Part shown: one piece after another, positions 33,473 to 41,197 of the stretch | Position numbering within the stretch: the first letter of the stretch is position 1 | Layout of the letters: each line of letters opens with the position of its first letter | Assembly: GCF_011516635.5 (NCBI RefSeq) | Contig: NZ_CP096255.1 | Span: 3,718,501-3,782,500, forward strand | Direction: 5' to 3' | Origin: Bradyrhizobium barranii subsp. apii | GTDB taxonomy: Bacteria > Pseudomonadota > Alphaproteobacteria > Rhizobiales > Xanthobacteraceae | Length of the DNA: 64,000 nucleotides | Made by a program: the position numbers and the translations under genes | Notes under the pieces: generated by a model | Databases searched by the model: none | Told to the model about the DNA's origin: nothing | What the model saw: the letters and a program-made list of their open reading frames with translations, nothing else

Positions 33473-34617
33473 ATGAGACTGACGAGACGCGACTTCGCGG
33501 CCGGAATTGCTGCCGGCATTGCCGCGCCCTACCTCATCAAGAGCGCGAATGCGCAAGGCGCTACCATCAAGATCGGCATGTGCGCGCCCGTCACTGGTCC
33601 CGCCGCTGAATCCGGCGGTTACGCCATCAAGGGCGCCAAGCTCGCGCTCGAAGCTGTGAACAAAGCCGGCGGTATCCTGGGAAAGCAGGGCGAGCTGATC
33701 GTCGAGGACGACCAGACCACCAATCCCGGCATCGTGCTCGCTTTCTCCAAGCTCGCCGCGCAGTCCGACATCGTCGGGTTCCTCGGCTCGATCCGTTCGA
33801 CCCAGGTGCACGCGATGGCGCCCGACGTGATCAAGCTTGGCAAGCCCGTGATGATCGGCGGCACCGATCCTAACCTCACCCACATGGGCAATCAGTGGCT
33901 GTTCCGCTGCCGCCCCAATGACAGCTATTCCGGTCGCGTCATCGCCGAATACGGCGTCAATACGCTCGGCAAGAAAAAGTGGGCCGTGCTGCACTCGACC
34001 GACGCTTTTGGCACCGCCGGCGGCAAGGCGTTGACCGCCGCGCTCGAAAAGCTCGGTGCCCCCTCGGTGCTCGACCAAGGCTACGCCAACCAGAGCCAGG
34101 ACTTCACCCCGGTCGTGCTCGCGATCAAGCAGTCGGGTGCCGACATTCTCGGCTATACTTCACCTTCGAGAACGATCTCGGCATCTTCGCCCGGCAGCTC
34201 CGTCAGCTCGGCGTGAACATCCCGTGGGTCGGCTCGCCTTCGATCGTCAACATCACCGCGCTGAAGCTCGCAGGTCCCGCGCTGTACAATACATATGGCG
34301 TTGCCGATTATGCCGAGAATTCCAGCGAAGGCTCGAAGGCGTTCGGCAAGATCTACCGTGATGCGGTCAAGGTCGCGCCCGACAACCAGAGCTCCTGGAC
34401 CTTCGACGCCATCAGCGTCTTGTCGGCGGCCATCAACAAGGCCGGCACGACCGATCCGGCCAAGGTCCGCGAAGCCATCCTCGCGATCAAGAAGTTCCCG
34501 GGTGCCGAGGGCGAATACAATTTCGACCAGAACGGCGATGGTCTCCACGGCTACAACATCGTGAAGAACGAGAAGGGCAACATCGTCTTCGACAAGCACA
34601 TCGAGTTCAACGACTGA
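33473..34617 (+). pseudogene. Branched-chain-type ABC transporter substrate-binding protein, one-base frameshift
   Basis: A twin-arginine-like leader (MRLTRRDFAAGIAAGIAAP) is followed by a periplasmic type I binding protein. The first frame runs through QSGADILGY, near 34153. The other half, from YFTFENDLGIFARQ to IVFDKHIEFND, is in the frame one base back. Adding one base near 34155 (GGCTA, then TACTTC) restores a 381-residue protein. Good match on both sides suggests sequencing error or very recent damage. It would feed substrate to the LivH, LivMG and LivF proteins just downstream. GGGAGGA precedes the start. Confidence 0.83.
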
Positions 34618-34623
34618 CGTTCA

Positions 34624-34656
34624 TTCGACCTCCCCGATGGAATCGGGGAGGTCGAA
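34624..34656 (+). terminator. Perfect 15-bp hairpin between binding protein and livH
   Basis: TTCGACCTCCCCGAT and ATCGGGGAGGTCGAA pair fully round the loop GGA. It lies 7 bases past the binding-protein stop and 44 before the livH start. There is no T tract, so it is better read as a 3' stabiliser or partial stop that gives more binding protein than membrane components, as in other periplasmic transport operons. Confidence 0.7.
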
Positions 34657-34699
34657 CCGTCTTTCGGCGAACGCATCCGACCTCCAACAGAAGCTTGTC

Positions 34700-35572
34700 A
34701 TGGATCTCGCCCTACAACTCCTTTTTACCGGCATCGGTATCGGCGCCGTCTACGCGCTCGTCGCGCTCGGCTTCGTGCTGATCTTCCGTGCCACCAATGT
34801 GGTGAATTTTGCCCAGGGCGAATTCTCCATGGTCGCGGCCTATCTGATGGTCGTCGCGGTCGAAGCCGGTCTGCCCTATTGGGCGGCCTTCATCGTCGCG
34901 CTGCTCGGCATGGCGCTGCTCGGCGTCATCTTCAATCTCGGCGTCTATTATCCGCTGCGCCACCGCACCTATCTGCCTGTCATCATCGCCACCATCGGCG
35001 CCTCGATCCTGCTCGCCAATTCCGTGCTCGCGATCTACGGCCCGCAGCCGCAGGTGCTGGAAGGCTGGTTTGAGACGCCCGGCATTCAGGTCGGCCCGGT
35101 CTATCTCGACAGCCAGTATCTGCTGATCATCGGCGTCACCATCTGTCTCGTGATCTTCAATTTCTCGTTCTTCGAGAAGACGCTGCTCGGCAAGAAGCTG
35201 CAGGCGACCTCGCAGGACAAGGAAATGGCCTCGCTGCTCGGCATTTCCGTCTCCACCATGATCATGATCACCTTCATCTATTCGGCGGTGCTTGGCGGCC
35301 TTGCCGGCATCCTCGTCGCGCCCGTGCTGTTCGTCTCGATCCAGATGGGCTCGACGATCGCGCTGAAGGCGTTCGCGGCCACCATCATCGGCGGCTTCGG
35401 CGACGTTGCCGGCGCCATCATCGGCGGTCTCGCGCTCGGCGTGATCGAGACCTTTGGTGCGGCCTATATCTCGGTGCCCTACAAGGACGGCTTCGCCTTC
35501 CTGGTGCTGGTCGCCTTCCTGATCTTCCGGCCGCAAGGCATCTTCGGCGAACGCGTGGCGGAAAAGGCATGA
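34700..35572 (+). CDS. Branched-chain amino acid ABC transporter permease (LivH type)
   Basis: A 290-residue permease with about eight hydrophobic segments. The family motif GIGIGAVYALVALGFVLIF and the amphipathic loop KALQATS-like segment (LGKKLQATSQDKEMASLLGIS) that contacts the ATPase are present. The start at 34700 (MDLALQLLF) is used. A longer frame begins at 34637 without any fit. Its stop overlaps the next gene by 4 bases. Paired with LivMG and LivF it forms one importer. The substrate may be an amino acid, or an aromatic or hydroxy acid, which the protein sequence does not decide. Confidence 0.9.
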   Translation: MDLALQLLFTGIGIGAVYALVALGFVLIFRATNVVNFAQGEFSMVAAYLMVVAVEAGLPYWAAFIVALLGMALLGVIFNLGVYYPLRHRTYLPVIIATIGASILLANSVLAIYGPQPQVLEGWFETPGIQVGPVYLDSQYLLIIGVTICLVIFNFSFFEKTLLGKKLQATSQDKEMASLLGISVSTMIMITFIYSAVLGGLAGILVAPVLFVSIQMGSTIALKAFAATIIGGFGDVAGAIIGGLALGVIETFGAAYISVPYKDGFAFLVLVAFLIFRPQGIFGERVAEKA

Positions 35573-37347
35573 GCGCACCCAGCGACAACATGCCGATTCC
35601 GGCGCCCGCCATCCGTTCGAAACCGCTCGTGATCCGGCACCTGCCGTACTTCATCGGCGCGGCGATCCTGGTCGCGCTCGCGGCCAACATGCGCTTCGAC
35701 GGATACGTCCATAACATCCTGCTGCAGGCCACCACGTTCTCGATCGCGGTGTTCGGCCTCTCGGTGGTGCTCGGCCTGTGCGGCCAGATCAATCTGGCGC
35801 AGGCCGCGTTCTTCGGGCTCGGCGCCTATGCGGTCGGCATGGGCACGACGGATCTGCAGCTCAGCTTCTGGCTGTGTCTCGTCGGCGGCTGCGTGATCTC
35901 GCTGCTCGCGGGCGCGTTCCTCGGCATGTCCACGCTGCGGCTCGGCGGTCATTATCTTGCGATGGTGACGATCTCGTTCCAGCAGATCGTCACGCTGGTG
36001 ATGATCAACGCGATCTGGCTCACGCGCGGTCCCGACGGCGTCCCCAACATCAAGCGTCCCGAGCTGTTCCAGTCGTCGCAAAGCTATCTCGCCTTCTGCG
36101 TCGCGATGCTGGCGATCGTCGGCTACCTGGTCTGGCATCTCTCCGACACCAAACTCGGCCGCGCCATGCGCGCCGTGCGCGACAACGAGCTTGCGGCCGG
36201 CGTCAACGGCATCGACGTCTTCCGCACCAAGATCTACGCCTTCGCGCTCTGTGCGCTGCTCGGCGGGCTCGCGGGCGGATTGTTCGCCGGCGGCTTCGCC
36301 TATGTCAGCCCCGATCAGTTCTCCTTTGCGGAATCGATCGTGTTCCTGACCATGTCGCTGCTCGGCGGCGTGGCCTCGCCGATCGGTTCTGCCATCGGCA
36401 CGGGTCTCTTGATCCTGATCCCGGAATGGCTGCGCTTCCTCAAGAGCGTGCCGGGCCTGTATCTCGCAATCTACGGCCTGTTCGTGATCCTGATCATCCG
36501 CTTCATGCCCGACGGCATCTGGGGCTTTGTTGCGGACGCCTTCACGCGCTGGCGCGCCAAGATCAAGGCGCCGCCGGCAGCGGCTGCCCTGCAATTGAAG
36601 CCGGCGACGATCGGCGGCGACACGGTGCTGGAAGTCACCGGCCTGTCGAAGCATTTCGGTGGCCTCAAGGCCGTCGACGGCGTCGACATCGCCGTGAAGC
36701 GCGGCGGCGTGCATGCGCTGATCGGTCCGAACGGCTCGGGCAAGACCACGACGCTCAACGTGCTCTCGGGTCTCTATGAAGCGACAGCCGGCAGGATCGT
36801 GCTCGACGGCACCGACATCACCCACATGCCGCCGCATCAGCGCACGGCTTCTGGTCTCGGCCGCACGTTCCAGAACATTCGTCTGTTCCGTTCGATGACG
36901 GCGCTGGAGAATGTCGAGATCGGCGCCGAGCGGCCCGGCAACACCATGGTCGGGAAGGGCGACGACGCCCTGACCGAGCGGGCGATGGAGGCGCTGACCT
37001 TCGTCGGGCTCGGCAGCCGCGCCAACGAGCTGATCTCGAGCTTCTCCTACGGCCATCAGCGGCTGATCGAGATTGCCCGTGCGCTGGCCTCGAACCCGAC
37101 GCTGCTGCTGCTCGACGAGCCCGCGGCCGGCCTCAACTCGACCGAGAAGCTGGAACTGCACGAGCTGCTCAAGCGCATCGCGGCGCAGGGCCTGACCATC
37201 CTGATCATCGATCACGACATGACGCTGGTCTCGGAAGCGGCCCAGCACATCACCGTGCTCAACTTCGGACGCCGTATCGCGGACGGCGAATCCCTGGCCG
37301 TGCTGCGTCATCCCGACGTCGTCTCCGCCTATCTCGGGAGCGAATGA
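35569..37347 (+). CDS. Fused LivM permease and LivG ATP-binding protein
   Basis: A 592-residue protein. Residues 1-330 are a LivM-type permease with about nine membrane segments (AQAAFFGLGAYAVG and GVNGIDVFRTKIYAFA), and residues about 345-592 are a LivG-type ATPase. In the ATPase the Walker A is GPNGSGKTT near 384, the signature SYGHQRLIEIA, and Walker B LLLLDEPAAGLN near 512. A separate pair of proteins is the usual form, so this is a fusion. Overlap of 4 bases with livH and with livF makes the set one transcript. Confidence 0.92.
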   Translation: MSAPSDNMPIPAPAIRSKPLVIRHLPYFIGAAILVALAANMRFDGYVHNILLQATTFSIAVFGLSVVLGLCGQINLAQAAFFGLGAYAVGMGTTDLQLSFWLCLVGGCVISLLAGAFLGMSTLRLGGHYLAMVTISFQQIVTLVMINAIWLTRGPDGVPNIKRPELFQSSQSYLAFCVAMLAIVGYLVWHLSDTKLGRAMRAVRDNELAAGVNGIDVFRTKIYAFALCALLGGLAGGLFAGGFAYVSPDQFSFAESIVFLTMSLLGGVASPIGSAIGTGLLILIPEWLRFLKSVPGLYLAIYGLFVILIIRFMPDGIWGFVADAFTRWRAKIKAPPAAAALQLKPATIGGDTVLEVTGLSKHFGGLKAVDGVDIAVKRGGVHALIGPNGSGKTTTLNVLSGLYEATAGRIVLDGTDITHMPPHQRTASGLGRTFQNIRLFRSMTALENVEIGAERPGNTMVGKGDDALTERAMEALTFVGLGSRANELISSFSYGHQRLIEIARALASNPTLLLLDEPAAGLNSTEKLELHELLKRIAAQGLTILIIDHDMTLVSEAAQHITVLNFGRRIADGESLAVLRHPDVVSAYLGSE

Positions 37348-38075
37348 TGCCGTTGCTCGAAATCCGCAATCTGGTGGTGCGCTACGGCGAGATCGAAGCG
37401 CTGCGCGGGGTGACCTGCGCGGTGGAGCAGGGGCAGGTGGTGACGCTGCTCGGGGCCAACGGCGCCGGCAAGTCCACGACCTTGCGTGCCATCTCCGGCC
37501 TCGCCAAGCCGACCTCCGGCGACATCCTGTTCGACGGCAAGTCGATCGCAGGTCTTGGTCCGGAAGCGATCGTCCGCATGGGCATCTCGCACGTGCCGGA
37601 AGGCCGCAGGGTATTCCCGGGTCTCACCGTGAAAGAGAACATCATGCTCGGCGCGTCCAATCGCCGGGCGCCGACCTCGGAGATCTCGCGGGAGGCGGAC
37701 GCGATGTTCGACCTGTTCCCTGACATCCGGAAGTTCACCAACGCGCTCGGCTGGACGCTGTCCGGCGGCCAGTTGCAGATGGTGGCGGTTGCGCGCGGCT
37801 TGATGGCCAAGCCGCGGCTGTTGTTGCTCGACGAGCCCTCGCTTGGTCTTGCGCCCGTCATCGTGCAGGCGGTGTTCAAGATCATCTCGGAGATCCGGCG
37901 CAACACGACGGTGCTGCTCGTCGAGCAGAACGCGCGCATGGGCCTGTCGGTGGCCGATTACGGCTATGTGCTCGAAACCGGCCGCATCGTGCTCGGCGGC
38001 AAGCCCGACGCGCTCTGGGGCAACGAAGCGATCCGCGCCGCCTATCTCGGCGGCCATGCCAAGGTGAATGCTTAG
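37344..38075 (+). CDS. Branched-chain amino acid ABC transporter ATP-binding protein (LivF type)
   Basis: A 243-residue ATPase. Walker A is GANGAGKST near residues 37-45, the signature is LSGGQLQMVAVARGL, Walker B is LLLLDEPSLGLAP and the switch histidine is replaced by the LivF-typical VEQNA. Start is ATG 37344 or the adjacent ATG at 37347. It is overlapped by the end of the fused livMG gene and is the last gene of the transporter unit. Confidence 0.92.
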   Translation: MMPLLEIRNLVVRYGEIEALRGVTCAVEQGQVVTLLGANGAGKSTTLRAISGLAKPTSGDILFDGKSIAGLGPEAIVRMGISHVPEGRRVFPGLTVKENIMLGASNRRAPTSEISREADAMFDLFPDIRKFTNALGWTLSGGQLQMVAVARGLMAKPRLLLLDEPSLGLAPVIVQAVFKIISEIRRNTTVLLVEQNARMGLSVADYGYVLETGRIVLGGKPDALWGNEAIRAAYLGGHAKVNA

Positions 38076-38144
38076 GGCATGATCCGGACCCGGAGGGCCG
38101 CGTTAGCGCAAAGTGTGCAGCGGTTTTCCGAGAAGATCATGCCC
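38075..38144. repeat. GGGCATGATC ... GATCATGCCC palindromic repeat
   Basis: Ten-base perfect inverted ends bound a 70-base element that includes the CGGTTTTCCGAGAAGATCATGC block common in rhizobial genomes. It starts at the livF stop codon and may trim the transcript there. Confidence 0.75.
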
Positions 38145-38168
38145 AAACAATAACCGGGGAGTTTGTCC

Positions 38169-39254
38169 ATGGTCACGATCCAGGTCCAGAACCTCATCGA
38201 CTTCGTCGGCGAGGTATTTGGTCACGCAAAATCCTCGCCGGAGGAGGCCAAGCGGATCGCGACTTATCTCACCACGGCCAATCTCACTGGCCATGACAGC
38301 CATGGCGTGATCCGCGTGCCCGTCTACATCCGCTGGCTGAAGACCGGCTTCGTGGTCCCGAACCAGACCGCAGAGGTGGTTGTCGACACGCCCTCGCTCG
38401 CGGTGGTCGACGGCAAGTTCGGCTACGGCCAGACCGTGACGCCGCAAGCGGTCAGGATCGGCATCGAGAAGTGCAAGAAGGTGGGCCTTGCCGCTGTTGC
38501 GCTGCGCAATGCCGGCCATATCGGCGGCGTCGGCGACTGGGCCGAGATGGCCGCCGCCGAAGGGTTGGTCTCCGTGCATTTCGTCAATGCCGCCGGCTCG
38601 CTGCTGGTGGCGCCGTTCGGCGGCGTCGAGAAGCGGCTCTCCACCGCGCCTTACTGCGTCGGCATCCCCCGCGAGGGGCAGGATCCGATCGTGCTGGATT
38701 TCGCCACCTCGGTCGTCGCCGAAGGCAAGGTGCTGGTCGCGAGCCGCGGCGGCAAGAAGCTGCCGAAGGGCGCACTGGTCGATGCCGACGGGACCCTGAG
38801 CGAGGACCCGACCGTGCTCTACGGGCCCTTCACGCCGGAAGGGCCGCGCGATCACACCATGGGCACCGGCGCGATCCGCGCCTTCGGTGATCACAAGGGC
38901 TCGGGCCTTGCGTTCATGTGCGAGCTGCTCGGCGGCGCGCTGACCGGAACCGGATCCACCTCGGGCGGGCGGCGCTTCGCCAACGGCATGCTGGCGTTCT
39001 ATATCGATCCGAAGGTCGTCGATACCTCCCATGTGTTCGACGCAGAGGTATCGCGCTATACGGACTTCATCCGCGCCACCAAGCCGATGGCGGGGGTCGA
39101 TCAGGTGCTGATTCCCGGCGATCCCGAGTGGAAAACCCGGGCCGAGCGCACCAAGAACGGCATCCCCTTGCCGGATGACACCTGGGCGGCAATAGTGAAC
39201 ACCGCCCGCGAGGTCGGCGTCAGCGAAGTCAGCATCCAGCGGGCGACCGCATAG
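38169..39254 (+). CDS. Ldh family (malate/L-lactate dehydrogenase type) oxidoreductase
   Basis: A 361-residue NAD(P)-dependent 2-hydroxy/2-keto acid oxidoreductase of the Ldh2/MdhG fold. Motifs TGHDSHGVIRVP and RNAGHIGGVGDWAEMAA are present, with the C-terminal PGDPEWKTRAERTKNG. The family includes ureidoglycolate and 2,3-diketogulonate dehydrogenases as well as malate and lactate enzymes. ATG 38169 is preferred to the TTG at 38163. It lies between the ABC transporter and the HpaI-type aldolase and probably handles the substrate or product of that pathway (inference). Confidence 0.88.
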   Translation: MVTIQVQNLIDFVGEVFGHAKSSPEEAKRIATYLTTANLTGHDSHGVIRVPVYIRWLKTGFVVPNQTAEVVVDTPSLAVVDGKFGYGQTVTPQAVRIGIEKCKKVGLAAVALRNAGHIGGVGDWAEMAAAEGLVSVHFVNAAGSLLVAPFGGVEKRLSTAPYCVGIPREGQDPIVLDFATSVVAEGKVLVASRGGKKLPKGALVDADGTLSEDPTVLYGPFTPEGPRDHTMGTGAIRAFGDHKGSGLAFMCELLGGALTGTGSTSGGRRFANGMLAFYIDPKVVDTSHVFDAEVSRYTDFIRATKPMAGVDQVLIPGDPEWKTRAERTKNGIPLPDDTWAAIVNTAREVGVSEVSIQRATA

Positions 39255-39382
39255 GTCTTGCGTCATTGCGAGCGTAGCGCGGAGCCCCGGTTCGCGGTAA
39301 CAGCAGAGCCGTGCTGTCGCGGCGCTCGTCATGGTGACGAAGGTCCAAACAACGGTCCAAGCAACAAAAGAAGGAAGGCAAC

Positions 39383-40159
39383 GTGGCGAACAAGGTCAAG
39401 GAAATCTGGAAGTCGGGCAAGGCCGTGGTCAACGCGTGGCTCGCGATTCCCTCCGGCTTCTCGGCCGAGATGATCGCGCAATGCGGCTTCGACAGCGTCA
39501 CCGTCGACATGCAGCACGGCGTGCAGGACTATCTCTCGATGGTGCAGTGCTTCCAGGCAATGGACAAGCATCCCGTGACCCCGATGGTCCGCGTGCCCTG
39601 GAACGAGCCCGGCATCATCGGCAAGGTGCTCGACGGCGCCGCCTATGGCGTGATCTGCCCGATGGTCAACACGGCGCAGGAGGCCAAGAACCTCGTTTCC
39701 TATTCCAAGTATCCGCCGCAGGGCGTCCGCTCCAACGGCCCGATCCGCGCCGGCATGTACGGCACCGCGGGCTCCTACCAGAAGACCGCGAATGCCGACA
39801 CCATCCTGCTGCCGATGATGGAGACCAGGACCGCGGTCGAGAACATGGAAGCGATCCTCGACGTCGAGGGCATCGACGGCGTCTATATCGGCCCGTCCGA
39901 CCTCGGCTTCTCCTACGGCCTCGAGCCGAAGCTCGACCGCAGCGAGCCCGAGATCCTCGCGATCTACGACAAGATCATCAGGGAATGCGCCAAGCGCGGC
40001 CTCAACCCGGGCATCCATTGCAGCGGCGCGGAAGGCGCGGCGCGTGCGATCAACATGGGCTTCAAGCTGGTGACGTTGTCCAACGAAGTCGGCCTGATGA
40101 CGACCTACGCCAAGATGCAGGTCAACGCGACCCGCAAGGATTCGGCCGGGAAGGCCTAA
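39383..40159 (+). CDS. HpcH/HpaI family aldolase
   Basis: A 258-residue class II aldolase of the HpaI family. The metal/substrate motifs VTVDMQHGVQDY, ILLPMMETR and YIGPSDLG are intact. The family cleaves 4-hydroxy-2-oxo acids to pyruvate and an aldehyde. In hpa pathways this would be HpaI, but here it is separated from the other hpa genes by the IS and the transporter and is next to an Ldh enzyme and a sugar-acid dehydratase. GTG at 39383 follows GAAGGAAGG. Its stop TAA is the duplicated target of IS copy B, and the protein end is not changed. Confidence 0.9.
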   Translation: MANKVKEIWKSGKAVVNAWLAIPSGFSAEMIAQCGFDSVTVDMQHGVQDYLSMVQCFQAMDKHPVTPMVRVPWNEPGIIGKVLDGAAYGVICPMVNTAQEAKNLVSYSKYPPQGVRSNGPIRAGMYGTAGSYQKTANADTILLPMMETRTAVENMEAILDVEGIDGVYIGPSDLGFSYGLEPKLDRSEPEILAIYDKIIRECAKRGLNPGIHCSGAEGAARAINMGFKLVTLSNEVGLMTTYAKMQVNATRKDSAGKA

Positions 40160-41095
40160 GAGTCTGTCCGGAAAGATTACCTTGGATTGCATAGCTTTCG
40201 CAGCATGAGTCGGATGGAGGCCAGCTTGAGAAAGGCGAGCGCCCTGTGATTGAAGCATTCCCAATCTTTGGACAGTCTTCGGCATCGCCCGAGCCAGGCA
40301 AAGGTACGCTCGACGATCCAGCGTTTGGGCAAGACGACGAAACGGTGAGCCTGATCGGAGCGTTTGACGATTTCGAGGTTCACGCGCTTCAGAGCGCTAC
40401 GCAGCCCCTTCTGGAAATGTGGCCCTTGATATCCGCCGTCGGCGTAGAGCTTCAGAAGAAAGGGATAGAGGCCGAACAACGTTGCCATCAGGAGCACGCC
40501 GCCGTCGCGATCCTGGATGTCCGCCGCATGCACGATGGCGTGCATCAAGAGGCCTTGCGTGTCGACGAGAATGTGCCGCTTCTTGCCCTTGATCTTCTTG
40601 CCCGCGTCGTAGCCATGGAGATCATGAGGCCCCCTTTTTCAGCGCTTTTCACGCTCTGGCTATCGATGATGGCGGCGGTGGGAGAAGCCTCGCGCTCGGC
40701 CCTTTCGCGACATTCGACATAGAGGGCGTGATGAATTTTATCGAGCGTGCCGTTCCAGCTCCACAGATCGAAGTAGCCATACAGCGTCGAGCGCGGCGGC
40801 AGGTCCTTGGGGATCGCGCGCCACTGGCAACCTGTGCTCAGGATGTACATCAGCCCGTTGGCAATCTCGCGCAGGTCCACCGTACGCTTGTTGCCGCCGC
40901 GCTTGGCCGGCGGGATGCGAGGCGCGATCAGCGCCCACTCCTCGTCGGTCAAGTCGCTCGGATAGCGCAGGCGGCTGCGGTCGTAGCGTGCACGGTTCTC
41001 GGTAGTCCACATTGGCGGCGCGTCCCCATCGAATCAGGCCGCTCACCTTGAATCACAACCGATTCATTCGACTCAACATGTTTTGGAACAGACAC
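40160..41095 (-). mobile_element. IS5-family insertion sequence (IS427-like), copy B, inverted
   Basis: A 936-bp element, the reverse of copy A and apparently identical in the frames compared. Ends are GAGTCTGTCC and GGAACAGACAC. TAA lies on both sides (40157-40159, which is the aldolase stop codon, and 41096-41098). It sits between the aldolase and the altronate-dehydratase gene, without breaking either. Confidence 0.92.
40177..41012 (-). CDS. IS5-family transposase (DDE), read through a -1 frameshift
   Basis: Same protein as in copy A, on the opposite strand. Both frames have the same lengths (155 and 123 residues as open frames), and the A/G run that would allow frameshifting is kept. Catalytic aspartates are in IIDSQSV and YADGGYQG and the glutamate in IVERTFAW. 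Two intact copies suggest recent copying of one element. Confidence 0.85.
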
Positions 41096-41107
41096 TAAGA
41101 AAATCGT

Positions 41108-41180
41108 GAATGGCGAATGGGGAGTAGCGAATAGTGCTGCTCCCCTTTTTCCATTCGCCACTCACCACTCGCTATTCGCC
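41108..41180. repeat. TGGCGAATGG / CCATTCGCCA inverted repeat
   Basis: Ten-base perfect arms at 41111-41120 and 41151-41160 with AGTAGCGAATAG and CACTCGCTATTCGCC on the outside. The short loop contains CTCCCCTTTTT. It lies just before the ribosome site of the dehydratase gene. Confidence 0.6.
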
Positions 41181-41197
41181 TCCGAAGGAGACCTGCC

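Noticed and set aside
35479..37311. Long open frame on the minus strand across the fused LivMG gene
   Set aside because: Antisense shadow. The plus-strand protein has complete permease and ATPase motifs.
32454..41095. A classical composite transposon moved in one step
   Set aside because: Each IS copy has its own TAA duplication on both sides, so they look like two separate insertions. An outer duplication common to the whole unit is not distinguishable from these.
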